Assembly (NCBI GenBank): GCA_036320915.1 | Contig: JAXBDG010000012.1 | Span: 372,001 to 436,000, forward strand | DNA: 64,000 nt | Direction of reading: 5' to 3' | Origin: Linnemannia elongata | Lineage: Eukaryota > Mortierellomycota > Mortierellomycetes > Mortierellales > Mortierellaceae | In this document: piece by piece, positions 35,322 to 47,716 of the stretch | Layout of the letters: each line of letters starts with the position of its first letter | How positions within the stretch are numbered: position 1 is the first letter of the stretch | Notes under the pieces: generated by a model | The model's input: the letters and a program-made list of their open reading frames with translations, nothing else | The model's database searches: none | What the model was told of the DNA's origin: nothing | Made by a program: the position numbers and the translations under genes

Positions 35322-35750
35322 AGAGTTTTCTTCGACACAATTTTTTATCTTCCTCGATCCCCACCCAACCACCCCGACGTTTTTTCACAGTCTTTGCCTT
35401 CCTGCTTTACGCGGTCAGACCTTTTCTTGGGACCTTTTTCGACTCAATTTTTACACCAACGCAGGAGGAAAACCATCAATATGCAGGCGACCTAGAATCA
35501 GGATTCAAAGATCAAAAAAAAAGACAAAGAATAAAAAATACTCAAAAAAATATCCGGTCCCCAATATACTTGTGTAGTTGAGACGAGAACCTCGAACAAA
35601 GAGATGGGAAAGTGCTGCAAAGGTCTATGTTTTGTTTAATGTACATGGAATAGTTGTTGCGATGATGACGACTTTCTTGTTTTATGTCGTTTTGGTTACT
35701 ATGGTCGATAGCGGCTGCTGCTGGCATCCGGTCAAGCCCTTTCATACTAT
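35322..35750. other. Convergent 3' intergenic region
   Basis: Between the stops of eL43 and MED13, which face each other. T-rich then A-rich sequence (A runs near 35515-35550) is compatible with two 3' UTRs. No gene. Confidence 0.5.
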
Positions 35751-38700
35751 CTATTCGCGAACAAGAAGTAACACCCGTGAAAGCCTCTCAACCAAGATCA
35801 AATGGTTTGGCAGACAGTTGGTTTGGACTGGCGACTGTGACAGATACGATAGAGCATGGAACTGCTTCAAGATCTCGCGTGTCGAGCTGGCTGCTACCGT
35901 GCCCTTGATCGTCGTGCTTGCGGTTGCTGGCCCTCCCTTGTCGCCGCCTCTCTCTCCACCCTTACCACCCCCTGCTCCTCCTCCACCACTACCTTTCTCA
36001 CTACTCGTTGATGATGATCCTCCACCTCCTGCCCCGTTTCCAATAGACCCCAGTCCTGAACCTCTCGTGTCTGGTGCCAATACACCCTTCCCAACTGACC
36101 CTCCTGGGCTCTGGCTCAGCGAGTTCCTACCGCTTGTTGACGAAGTAGGTGAAGCTGCCGCGGGTGGAGGTCGAATGCTAAATTGTGAAGCAGAAAAGCT
36201 GCTACTGGATCGATACGGCAAATACTTGGATGCAATGGGGCGTAATGCAGGGATCCTGCTCAGTTGATAGGCCGTAGAGCGCACCGGTTGAAAGTGTAAC
36301 ATCGGTTTAGTTGACGGTCTGTACGCCGCGAGGTGCTCCCTGCCTGTCATCGGTCGTCGCGGAGGAGGAGGTGTTGCCGCTGCGGGTTTATGAGTCGCTG
36401 ACGGAGTCGGAGTCGGAATGCGCTGAAGATGGAGCAGATGAACCTCGATCCCGAGTGCCTCCAAAGCGTGTTTCTCCCTCATCACCGAGTTGGATTGGAT
36501 GGGCGCCTGGATAAGATACCCGCTCGAGAGAGGCACAATTACATCGTTCCCTCCTGTGAGCAAAGGCAATGGTGGTGGCATCTGTTCAGACGACAACTCC
36601 TTCTCATCAATGCTCTCAGCTTTAAGCAGCACATGCTGACCAGACGTCTCCTCCTGCTTGACCTTTGGCTCCATATCAAGATCCTGATCCAGGTCTGCCA
36701 AGGATGTATTCATGACGCTGTCTTCCAGTTGAACATCCTTACTGTCGTACTCGCCCTCCTCAGGTTCTTCCTTCGGTCCACCAAGCGGCTTTGTCTCGCC
36801 CGCATCTGTTTGGTTTCCGAGCCGCGACCCGCTTTCCCCTTCTCTCCCTCTTCCTCGTCTACCACTGCGAGCAGTCCGCAAAAGACCGGCTTCCTGCTGC
36901 GATACAATCAGTGGGATGCGATGGTTCAGGATCATCGCGTACACTTGTCCAGCACTGTTCTCCAGGATCTCGTTCCCCGAAATACCGCCGATCCCAGCCA
37001 TTCCACCTGCACCTCCCGATAGCCCTCCTCCTCCTGCTGCCACCGCTCCGGCAATACCCAGCCCTGTGGACCCTGCATTATTTCCAGTGTTACCAAAGTT
37101 TAGAGGCGTCGCCGGCGTGGTCCCCACATCTGGTGTCGGAGTTGCTGTCGACGATGTAGTTATATTGGGAACCAACGAATTCGACCCGACAAGCGGAGTT
37201 CCGACGCCTAATCCCGCAGCCTGAGTGAGTCCTGCGTTGGTGGGAGTGTTGACACCGCTCGTGTTGGGAGTCATGCCTGACGAGAGATACTCGGCCCCGC
37301 GATTATGAGGATACAGCCGTAAAGCAGAATCAATGTTGACTGCCACTACTGCAGTATAGTTCGTGCCTGCCGTTAGTCGAGTCCATTCTTGCAGCTCTGT
37401 CCGTGACATCAGCCCGAGTTTACTGATGACAGTTTTCCAGGTGAAGGATCCCCGCTTCTGGTAGACTAGTGTCCGGTTCCAGATCTCCTTGATGCCAGTC
37501 AAAAGCGAAAGGCTCCTGTTACTGCTGCTGTGGCTTCCGTTGGTGCAGGAAGACTTTCCAGACATGAGCATCCTGCCGGTGCTTTCGGTCATATCCAAGA
37601 CCAATTGCTCGAGTAGCTCGCCTCGGTGATCTGTCCAGACACAAATCAGCCAACGACCATCCAGGCTGAATCCGTAGCCCACATGAAGCGTCGCAGGTGG
37701 CTTTGGCATCGAGTTGGGCTTTTGGTGCACATCAAAATGGATAGTCGGCGGAGTTGCCTTGGCTAGGGCAAATAGTGGGGCGTAGGTGTTGATCTGAGCT
37801 AGGAAATCGCGGGAGAAGGTGGTGCGCTCCAAAAACACTTTGCATTTGGCGTAGACTGTAAAGGCAATATCCTTGAGACCAAAGAGTAAATATCCTCCAA
37901 AGGTCGATGGGTTGATGACATGCTGGATCGGGACCAACTGCAAGACCAGGTTCTCGCGCGGCTGCTCCATTGGCGTCGATATGGAGCCCATCGCTGTCCT
38001 GAACTGCGTTTTCATGATGGAGAAGCACCGGCAGAGATCAAAGTAGCCCGCACCGTGGGGAAAAGGGTTCACCATGTAAATGACTGTGTGAACGTCCTTG
38101 TCCTTGCTGTCTGCGCCCAAAAGTGATCCCAGTTTCTGGCAACCATCGATATAACTTCGGACCTGTCTCGCCTCCATCGATTCGCCGGCCAACGCTGGAA
38201 GGAGAGGAATCGGAACCAGACCGGGCTTGTAGTCCTGGATCATCCCGGGCTGGTGCTTTCCGAGGAGAGAAGTCTCAAACAGAACGCTCAGCTCCCTCCA
38301 GAATCGAGTCACGTTGTTCTCCATATCAGCACTCTCCGGATAGAGGACAAAGTAAGAAATACTCTTCCTGCCCGAATAAGGTCCCAAACTCAGCTTCTCC
38401 CAAAACCTCAAAATCGTGGGCGAGGCCTCGAGCCAGTCATCGTTGTGTCCGACAACTATGTCTGGTGGGAGTAGCTGCATGAGGGCTGGCTCCGCTGTCT
38501 TCTTCTTCTTGACCTGGTACTTGCTATACTTGGATGGCATCTGCTGAACCTCTCCCAGAGTGAAGTATTGTAGGAGGGTCAAGGGCCCCTTCATGATAAC
38601 AGGGGGCACGATATTGCTCTGGCTGGAGTGGTGGTGATGTCCATGAAGAGTTGTGATGCCCATGCCCATCTCCTGAGCCGCCTCCGAGGGCACAGGCAAG

Positions 38701-41700
38701 GCTACTGTGTCGTCAGATGGGTTCCCGCGCAGGAGACCTAGGAGATCAAAGATGACCGTCTTGATCTCCATTACATTCCGGAAGGACTCGTCTCCAAGTG
38801 CTGGAACTGTGGCAACACCTATGTTCAGGAACGAGTTTCGAATTTAGTTCATGCAGAAAGACAATTTGGGCAAAAAAAAAGAGAAAAAAAAAGTGTAACA
38901 AATCCGATACCACGGCTGCATTCAACAAAAAGGGTCATACCTTCGTTCAACTGTTGGCTCAAGATTTTCCGGCGTGCCAACATGACGTGGAAACTCTCGC
39001 CCTCCGTTATTTCACCACTTGTCCCAGTCACCTCATTCGACCCGGCAAAAGGGTAATCGCCGAGGACAGCCTGCTCGCACAGCGTTTTGACCGCCTCCAG
39101 GAAGTACTCCGAGGCCAATGACTCATGCACCGCTGGAGGCTCTTCCACGAGTGCGGGGGGTGCTGAAGAAAAGATGACTGGTGTAAATGGCGTGTCGAAC
39201 TCGATCTCGGAATGATAGGCATCTGCCGAGTCCCACTCTGCAATCTTTGCGGCTGTCATTGACTGAGGTGTTGAAACAGAGTCGAGGTCCAGGAGTACAT
39301 TTCCAGCGGAGGTGTACATAGCTTGGTCGAGGATGGTGGCTACAAATCTCGCCGAGTTGACCCCGCGCAAAGTCCATGTGTCTTTCTGCCCTTCGCCTTC
39401 AATCCTCCCGGCTTCGTCCTTTGTGCGCAAAAGTCGACCGAATTGAGGTCGGAATGTGCCGGAGGCAATCGAGCTGTCGTCGTCGCTGTCGTTTGTGGAT
39501 GAGCTCGAGCTAGAGTCACTGTCGCTGTCTCCACTTGTGCTCTCTTCCTCCTTCTTACGCTTGAGACTGGAGTGAAGAGGATAGGATGAGAGACCCCAAG
39601 CAGTGGCAGGGGTTGAAGCAGACCTGATGAGCGATCCAGGCCTGGTCATCGCAGTTGTTTTTTGGGCCGACTGCGAGCCTATCTGGACGATGTTGATCGA
39701 TCCTCCAGGCTGGAATCCATTCCAAATTATCCCATTCGTAAAAGGCTGAGACTTTGCCTTCTGTCGCTGTTTCTCCTTCCGAGGGGGCATGATCCATTCT
39801 TGGTCCTTTCCAGGCTGGTAAAATGGCAACATCTTTGACTCTCGACGGTAAAGGTTGAGCGGGTCTGGGACAGATGGTTTCCTGCGTTTGTAGAGTCGGC
39901 GATAAGCAAATCGGCCGCCAATCTTGTATTTCGACTCGTCGACAAGGTCATCTCCGACGATCTTTAGGGGCGAGAACGATGAGGGTATAAAGCTCTGGAT
40001 AGGTGAATGTAAGTGCGTGACCAGAATCGATGGTCTCTTGACGACGGATGTATCTGGTGATGACATTTGCATTGATGTAGGCACCGGTGGCGGTTGATGA
40101 CTGTGTTGACCGTCGAGTTGATTGAGTTCCTTTTCCACCGCTTGGGATTTCGGCGTCTGCATGTTGACATCTTGACCAGCTTGTAGAGTAAGAGATTGGT
40201 CACCCGAGGGTGAAATGGCAGCAGATGACGAGGAAACAACGACAAGTCGATCTGTTCCTCCTGGGGGTAAAATGGCCGTGGATGGTGACATCATGTTGCC
40301 AAGTCCTGATAAGTCGAGGTCCATGTTGTCCATGAGGCCGCTATCGCCGATCGGGCTGGATGTCATCATGCCTTCCGAAAAGGAAGACATCACACCGTTC
40401 ACAGCTGGGATAACAGACGAGATTGCCGTTGGGACCCCGGAGATCATGTTGAGATCGGTCGACGACATGGGTATACTGCTCTGCTGGCTGTCGAAGGCTG
40501 GTTCTTGTACCGTTGACAATGGACGCGCCACTGGTGCACTCCGTGGTTGCTATTATTACATGGCATCCGAAAATAACAAAAAAAGTCAGTGAAAAGTTGG
40601 CAAATGTTTTTTTTTACGTGCTGGGGGCTTGTAGATCTTAGCAGAACCCCCAAAACAATATAATTTCCCATCCGGCTTGTTACCTCGTCAAAAAAGCTGA
40701 AGTCATCCTTGGTGACGACGCCCCAGTCCTCGAGATCATCCGAATTTCCCGTGCCATACAGGCCCATGATCGAATTCATGTCCATTAGGCCCGACATCAT
40801 GTCGTTGTTGTCTGCTGGCAGATCGATTGGCAGTTGATACGATGAGTTGTTGGTGCTGGTATTCTGGGCATCTGCCTGAGAGGCATCGTTCGACGTGTTC
40901 GCATTGAACTGAGTTGAGTTGTTCGTGTTTGATCTAACGAATGTTGATAAATAAGTCAACGCTGGTTAATCTGAATGTCTAAGTGCAACAGCATTGCCTT
41001 CCCAGCTGGATAACCTACGCGGCTTTGATATTTCATTTGACATACTCGATCTCTGACGCCGGCATCGATTCCGGATCAAGGCCGTTGCTCCACGCCGTCT
41101 GGTTGGCGTCAGGAGTGTCCAAAACGCCAAAGTTGTGTGTACTCGGTGGCGCCACAGTGTTTCTTCTGGGCCGCACCCTGATCCAGCCATCAACTTCTTT
41201 GGACCCTGTCGTGCTTCTTGCCAAGTTGGATCGCGATCGAGTCGACTTGGCCGATGGTGTCACGGGGACAACAACCGATACCTGATTATCCGCTGCAGAT
41301 GGCGAGTCAGCTCCTTTGGGCTCAGCGTTGGCACATGAGTTGAGGACAATTGAAGTGAGGTAGGCATAGGGGTCGGTGTAAGACCAGTAGTCGATCCTGT
41401 TGGTATCATACGTGGGCAAGTTACTCGATCGCTTCACAAGCGCATCCTGCTGTTGTTGCAGGAAGAAGTTTTGTGACTGTTGCTGTTGTTGCTGCTGTTG
41501 TTGTTGCTGAAGCAATTGCTGTTGTATCTGTTGCTGCTGTTGCTGCCAAGCTGATGAACCAGCCTTAAGTCGGTTCCTGGGCTCTGCAAGGACAGGCGTG
41601 TGCTCTGAAACAGGCTGTACGAGCTTTGGCACAGCAGGTGAGGCGATTGCATTCCTTGTTTTTTCTTGCCAGGACCATACTGCGAACTTTGCGCCCAGAT

Positions 41701-42738
41701 CCTCAATAAAGCCAAGATTCCTAGAGCCCATACCATCCAGCTGTCCGACATCACTTGGTGACTCCTTGCAGGAAACAGGCACGAAAACGCGCTCCGTTGG
41801 ACATTGAAGCACCACCTCGTTTCGCCCCGTCTTGACACTGACAGCAACAAGACGCGGTAGCGACCGAGAAAATTCATTAACCAACTCCTGATTCGTTCCA
41901 AAATGGTCAGCCCATCCATCGAGACAATTTTGCGTCTGCTCCTCCGTGAATTCTGCCATGTCCTGCAGTCGAAGTATTGCCGGCGTTCCATGTGGGCTGA
42001 TGAGCACTGTATATAATTAAAACCAAATGGGACATCTTAGGAGTGAGCGTTTCGAGATTATTTTTCTATAATTTTCTTTCCAAAACGTTGTCAATGTCTG
42101 GAACTCATGACCTTACCTTTCAACTCTTTTTCTGAGGCTTGACGTGGATCCAGGTCGGCTGCTTCCAATACGCGAAGTCGATGGTGTTGAAAGGTGGGCT
42201 GAAAAATGAGATTCGTCAAGGATAGGTACATTGTCACGGTGCACGACAGCATAGTCCTAAAGAGTTAGAAGAGAAAGTATTGCATGAGTACCCAAGGTGC
42301 TTTCCTGTGGAGACCTGGGTTGAATATATTGAGACTCCCTGCTTGCGACTTACATGGATGGCATCTTGGGAAAGTTAGGCAGGATTGATCCATCGAGTCG
42401 TGGCTGAAGTGAGGCTGGGAACACATATGACGACCCCAAGCGATAACCGCCTTTGGCGACCATTCCTCTATTGATAGGCAAGCATAGGTGCGACATTATA
42501 TTAGACCCAAGCTGATCGAATTGCGGGTTATATGAAATAACGAATGAAGCCATCCATGCTGATGCTGATGCTGATATGCAGGTGTGAGAGATTACCGGTC
42601 CAAGACATTACGTAGTCCGCGAATGAACATTTCGTACTCCTTGGCAGCACTGACTGACTCTGCAGATCCTGCTTGCGAGGTTTGAGATGTCCCGGCGGTT
42701 GCTGAGTTGTTGTTCTGTAGTATCGAATCCCAGGTCAT
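35751..42738 (-). CDS. MED13: Mediator of RNA polymerase II transcription subunit 13
   Basis: MED13 (yeast SSN2/SRB9) links the CDK8 kinase module to core Mediator. Seven exons close in phase: 42596-42738, 42354-42467, 42117-42256, 41046-42006, 40684-40933, 38941-40549 and 35751-38818, giving about 2094 aa. The N-terminal region has ELKVLISPHGTPAILRLQDM, then a Gln run (about residues 285-315). The middle is Ser/Asn/Asp-rich and disordered. The C-terminal domain is unmistakable: PPDIVVGHNDDWLEASPTIL, FWEKLSLGPYSGRKSISYFV, the VIYMVNPF motif, VFLER, YGFSLDGRWLICVWTDHRGE, and the terminal FHALSYLSQSPVQTNCLPNH followed by LILVERLSRVL. The start at 42738 is the first ATG in the exon, but a noncoding or short coding upstream exon is possible. 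Confidence 0.93.
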
Positions 42739-44211
42739 GTTGCCCGATTGACATTCTATATTGCAAGTTTCAAGAGTGGATAATGTTAGTTTTTTTTTAG
42801 GTGCTGGTTGGGTGGCTCTTGTTCCTTGAGGCTTGTCTCATTCCCACGGATCGAGGTAGATTTTGCAGCAGTATCAAGGACTTTCTCACAAAACAAATGG
42901 CTTGGAGAAGCATTTACCTTGCAGTGCTTCGAGACCATGGTTTTCCAGCAAGGACTTGTCGTTCAACCAAAAGACCCACAGTTCCCGTTCAAAAACGGCG
43001 GTACTACTACTTGATCGCCGTTGTTTGGAGTTGTTTGGCAGAGGGTGATTGTTTTTCTTGTCCTTGTCCTTGTCCTTGCCCTTGTCCTTGTCCTTGTCAG
43101 AATAGTGCCAGTGACATGGTATCCTTGCGGTCAAGAGACTGATGTAGGCTGAGAGGAGGGGATCTGATTCCGGATGACCAGGATGTAGGTTTTCTGCAGA
43201 GGCGCTGTTGTGATGGTTATGGTTGTGCTGTGTTCCTGCTGCTGAAGAACGGGATCGCGAGGGAGCCTTTGACCAGCTGTCCGCGTTCAGCTGCCTCGCG
43301 AACTGACGCGCAGGACAAGTGTGGGTGTATCGCGTATATCCAAACGACGTGAGCTCTGACTATTTTTTGTTTTTAAAATGTAGATGAAGGGAGACGATGT
43401 TAATCGTGTTGTAAAGGCGCGTTTTGCTTTGAGACGATCGCGAGAATTCAAAAGACGATTGTGGCTGCTTACGATTGAAAAGACGTTTGTGGGGAAGTTG
43501 TCATGGAGCATTATTTTAAATTGTTGACGATGAAGTAAAGAAATAAGGATGAAAAGGTGAACAAATAGAAGGGATCAAGGAAGTGAGCGTGTGTGCGTGT
43601 TTGTGTGTTTTGGGATGAGAACAAGTTTCAGGTCATTGCCCAAATGTACTAATTTGGTGGCGAGAGAGGAGAGAGAAGGCAAGAGAGTGGTGAGAGAAGA
43701 TGGGAGTGGTGGGTGGCAAAGGGACGCAGAGACAAAGGGTAGTGTGATCCTTGATCCTCTTATTGGTGACAGGTGGAGTGGAACAGAGATGGAGTGACAA
43801 CAACGTATAATAGTGAGTGATGGTGTGGTTGTGGTGGGTGATGGTGAGTATGGTGTGAATATGCAACGCTTGAGTAAGCGAGCGAGAAAAGGAGGACGAA
43901 GGAGGAGGACGAAGAAGGACGAAGGAAGAGTAAGAGGAGGGGGGGAGGGTGGGTAGGAGTTGGTGGGTGAGTGAGTGAGTGAGTGAGTATATTCAGGTGA
44001 AAAGGGATGGAGGACTCGAGGGACCTGCAAAACGATATGAGCGACATGATCGTATGGGAACCCAATTTCTTCAATTGACAAAGGGCTAAGCCACTGCCAT
44101 CCAATCACTCCTGTTCCTGAATATGGTGAAGTTCCTTCCATCGTTTATTCTTAAACGCGTCAGAAACGAAACACTTTTATAGCCCTTGCTTCCATCCTAT
44201 CCAGGTAACAA
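42739..44211. other. Upstream region of MED13, with CCTTGT repeats
   Basis: No gene is supported over about 1.5 kb. A CTTGTC/CCTTGT hexamer array lies at about 43056-43098, producing a Lys-Asp repeat in one minus frame (42886-43134). Minus frames at 43287-43511 and 43575-44141 are Ser/Thr/Leu/Pro-rich low complexity. GGAGGA and GAGT runs fill about 43890-43995. This probably includes the MED13 promoter and leader. Confidence 0.45.
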
Positions 44212-44712
44212 TCAGCGCCAATCCTCATAAACAACCATCGCGTCGACACTCTCCTCCTCTGCCTGCGCATTGATAGCAATCCGAACAATCCGTCGGCGCC
44301 CATCGCTAAATGACTGCTCAAACGCATATAAACCGTCAAATTCAGGGGAAAAGTCCACTCTTGCGCCTTCACTCGTCGGTCTGCAGTAGCCCCTGCCGTC
44401 AAAATAGAACGCGTTGGTTATTCGCAAGCGGCAGGGGCGAGGACGGATCACATGCGGTAAATAGGACGGCAAGACGGTTTCAGGGGATTGGAAGACCGAG
44501 GTGGTCGGCAAGGGCTGTTGGCGAGAGGGCACAGAGACGACACCTCGTGGGGAATAGAAGTGCTCATGATTCGAAGAGGGCTGAACCGACTTGAATCGCT
44601 TGTGGTTAGACTCGCTCATGCTCGCAGAGCCGGTGAGGCGCTTGAGAGGCATTGTTTCTCCCTGTCTGGAGGACTTATTATTGCAACCATCGCATTTGAC
44701 CTCTTTATCCAT
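44212..44712 (-). CDS. Hypothetical protein, 166 aa
   Basis: Intact frame. The N-terminal 80 residues are Ser/Pro-rich and basic (GETMPLKRLTGSAS, HKRFKSVQPSS) and look disordered; there are two cysteines near the start (KCDGC). The C-terminal half looks folded: RLRITNAFYFDGRGYCRPTS, VDFSPEFDGLYAFEQ, RRRIVRIAINAQAEEES and VVYEDWR at the very end. That half resembles the neighbour at 44837-45205 (ITN near the start, then R-x-INA...EE and VV-x-E-x-WR). Translation may start at the internal Met at about 44652. A T run (minus-strand sense, 44761-44791) lies just upstream. Function unknown. Confidence 0.5.
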   Translation of the reverse strand: MDKEVKCDGCNNKSSRQGETMPLKRLTGSASMSESNHKRFKSVQPSSNHEHFYSPRGVVSVPSRQQPLPTTSVFQSPETVLPSYLPHVIRPRPCRLRITNAFYFDGRGYCRPTSEGARVDFSPEFDGLYAFEQSFSDGRRRIVRIAINAQAEEESVDAMVVYEDWR

Positions 44713-44759
44713 TCAAGCGCAATTGAAACAATAGCCAAACATGGGTCAGACGACGACTT

Positions 44760-44760
<1 letters not shown>

Positions 44761-44791
<31 letters not shown>
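44761..44791. repeat. A/T homopolymer of about 31 bases
   Basis: Continuous A on the + strand between two same-strand (minus) genes. Read on the minus strand it is a T tract upstream of the 44212-44712 gene. Similar tracts occur at 12647-12681 and 33721-33752 in this window. Confidence 0.9.
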
Positions 44792-44794
<3 letters not shown>

Positions 44795-44836
44795 ATTGCC
44801 CATCCACCACCACTACCATCGCTTTTGATATCATGT

Positions 44837-45205
44837 CTATTTTCGCACATCGTTGTAGTTACCATTATCTTCAGAGACCAAGAATTCCTTCGGCGGGGAC
44901 TTAACAATCCTCCATTTCTCAACAACTATAACCAACTTGAAAATGCCTCCTCTTTCTTCTCCTGCGTTGATCGACAAGCGGCCCTTGACGTCAACTTGAC
45001 AAGGAAGTTGAATCTTGGAGTAGAGGTCATCCTCCATGGTACCCCAGGGTGCAGTGTTGTCTTCTGGGAAGAGCTCGATTAGATGAGCACCTCGCTGACC
45101 GGTAATCGCGACATCGAGTGTCCCGTCATCGGCAATGTGGCGGGTCTTGTTTGTGATAATGAGCGTTAGCCAACTGGTGGGGATAAAGCTGTCGTCCATG
45201 TCCAT
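44837..45205 (-). CDS. Hypothetical protein, 122 aa
   Basis: Start placed at the first of two close Met codons (45205, then 45199), because a TATA box lies about 120 bp upstream and the frame further upstream is Thr/Ile repeat. The sequence begins MDMDDSFIPTSWLTLIITNK and continues with a soluble, probably all-beta-like stretch (DGTLDVAITG, AHLIELFPED, LPCQVDVKGRLSINAGEE, LVIVVEKWRIV). It shares a pattern with the next gene downstream, suggesting an old tandem duplication. No signal peptide, no known domain. Confidence 0.55.
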   Translation of the reverse strand: MDMDDSFIPTSWLTLIITNKTRHIADDGTLDVAITGQRGAHLIELFPEDNTAPWGTMEDDLYSKIQLPCQVDVKGRLSINAGEERGGIFKLVIVVEKWRIVKSPPKEFLVSEDNGNYNDVRK

Positions 45206-45321
45206 GGCGAGCGTGAAGGTGATAGTGGTGGTGATAGTGGTGGTGAAAGTGATAGGATGAGTGATGGAATAGTAAAGAGAGAAAGGATGTTTGATAGAGA
45301 AGAACAAACAATGGACATCGA

Positions 45322-45329
45322 TTTATATA
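45322..45329 (-). promoter_or_regulatory. TATA box
   Basis: TATATAAA on the minus strand, about 120 bp upstream of the ATG at 45205. A perfect TATA box at that distance supports the chosen start of the 122 aa gene. Confidence 0.6.
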
Positions 45330-46276
45330 GGGTCACCTAGAGTGCTACGAAGCCAGCATGGATATAAAGCTGTGTAAAAGAGGAGAGTGGCACGGTCTTT
45401 GTTCGATTCGTAAGTGGATACACTGTAGATCTATGTGGACAATTGTGCTTACCCTTTGTCTTTTGTGTCTCTATTATCATTTTTATCATTATTAGCTCTA
45501 TTGTCATTCTAATAAATAGTCAAGTGCTCTCCAAAAAGGGTCCTGAAAGAAAAAAAAAAAAAAGAACAGCCAGAGTGAGAGAGAACGACTGCTTAGCCAT
45601 CCTGTCTACTAACTTTAGTCATTGTATCTTTCATAAACAAAAGAGCGTTGATGGTAGAACAGGGTAGTGCACCGTGCAAGAGATGCAGTATGGGGAGTAT
45701 TCAGGTCCGGTGTGTTCTTGTTAGCCTAGGGAAAGAGGGAAGGGAAGGGAAAGGAAGGAAAGAAAATGGACTTTTTCTATCCGCAATCGCGTCTTTGACT
45801 TTGTAAGTGTCTTCCCTACACTTCACGCACTTCACGTGGAAAAATATGTTTTTGGAGAAACGGCCCAAAGTGAGAAAAAAAGGGGAGCAGACAAGAAAAC
45901 CAAACGACGAATGAAGCAGAGAAGGAGTGAGGTAAGGAAGGAAGGGGGAAACGACTGAGGTGCATCTTGTCCCATTTCTTTATTCGTGTTGCTCAGAAAG
46001 AAACATCCCCTACAAACAAACAAACAAACAAGCAAAGGAAGAATGTTGCTTTGTCATCGACCATACATACGCATACGCATACACATATACTTACTCTCAC
46101 ACATATTCACTATGCTACTTTGATTCTGTGCTTCCTTTCTTCTTGCCACTGGAAACGTTTGTCCTCCTTGCACAACACATCAAACCATCGCTTCATATCG
46201 TATCACAATTGCATGCAACCACGACAATAAAGCGTCCGCGCACGTTGTGAGCGAGTAGTAAGAACCAACATGTGGA

Positions 46277-46335
<59 letters not shown>

Positions 46336-47549
46336 ATGCATTGACAGTACAATGAAAAACACACGCATGAAGGATGGTTGATGGAAGAGACGAGAGCGTG
46401 TTCTGACGTGGCAACCATTGTACCGAGGTGTCACCCAAAAGAGTAAAGCGGGCGTAAACAGTGGGAGAATAGCACCATTATCGAAAGCAAGCAGGAGGTC
46501 ATTATTATTACTATTGTTATCAAATTGAATTGGAAGGCGAAGAAAGAGTGGGATGGTTGTCAATGGGCGCAAGGTCCCTTCTCTGTATTGTTTTCTCCAC
46601 AAAGTAGAGCACACAAGTCGTGGTCCTTTTGAGAGTTTTGAAGAGTAGAGTCAGTGAACTAAAAAAGAAGGTTTTCCTTTTTGTGAGGGCGCGTACTCTC
46701 CTCTCCGTGTTCATGCATTGAGAGCATTCTCCTTGTTCTTTCTTTCTCCCTTCCTTCCCTCCTTCCATCCATTCTCGGCCTATTTCTTCTTGAACAACAA
46801 CAATAACAGTCGACTGTGGAGGAGTGATGGTTGGGTGTATGGGCTTTGTTCAACCCGACAAACAACCAGGCAAATAACCATCCATCCAACCAACCAGCGA
46901 TGGCCAGCGAGTGTATGTTTTGTTTGTCTCTTTACTGAATGCACACATCTACCTACTGCCACAGAGAATGGACAGTTGTCCCCAAAGTGCCCAAGTAGGT
47001 ACATATACAACAAACAAGCAAACAAACGAAAGCAGAGAAGAATGTGTGTGCCCCTTTACTCCTCTTTAGTCAATTGAGTCGCACTCCTACTCAATTAAGT
47101 TGCATGTTTTTATGGCATTCTCAATCCTCCTTTCTGCAGCTGTTGTCCACAGTCTACTACAGTCTAATGCGCTCTTTACAGTCTACAGAACAACAATTCC
47201 CTCTCCCACATCTCTCCAATCGACAGACAACGGGCAATATGGATGATTTTTCGGTGTGACAAATATCCCATCGCATGACAGCCGTTAATATGCAGAAAAA
47301 ACAAACACCATACCTGACCACGCACCTTCTCCCCTCCCCCTCGAGTCTGGCCCCCTTCTCTTTTACTGACCACCCCACATCATACAGTACCTTCTTTCCT
47401 TTCAATGATTATATGAATGCGCTCCCCTGCCCCCTGGGTCAACTGTCGACCACTCATAAAGTGAATCGTGTTGTTCCTGTTGTTCGTAAATATTTTTTAG
47501 TGTAGCGCATGGTGCCTGGGTTGTTGCTCTCTTTTCATTGCCTTTCGGG
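45330..47549. other. Large intergenic region, low complexity
   Basis: About 2.2 kb with no supportable gene. It holds an A run near 45549-45563, an ACAA repeat near 46013-46030, a CAT/ACGC repeat near 46065-46090, a GA run of about 50 bases (46282-46332), and pyrimidine-rich stretches. Short frames on both strands are Ser/Leu/Phe or Lys/Arg low complexity. Confidence 0.5.
46282..46332. repeat. GA dinucleotide microsatellite
   Basis: About 25 uninterrupted GA units. It explains the Ser-Leu repeat frames seen on the minus strand here. Confidence 0.9.
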
Positions 47550-47557
47550 TATATAAA
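47550..47557 (+). promoter_or_regulatory. TATA box of the KDEL protein gene
   Basis: TATATAAA at 47550-47557, about 165 bp upstream of the ATG at 47717, followed by a CT-rich leader. This is a strong core-promoter signal in a window where most genes show none. Confidence 0.6.
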
Positions 47558-47716
47558 CTCGAATATCCTTCACCTCCTGCTCTCTTTTTATTTCTTTTCT
47601 TTTTTTTCCTTTCTCCACACTCCTATCCCCATCCCCATCCTCGCTCCTTCACCCACCCCAAACCCTCCCCCTGTCATCCCCTCTCTTCCTATACAGATAA
47701 CAAAACAAAAAACAAT

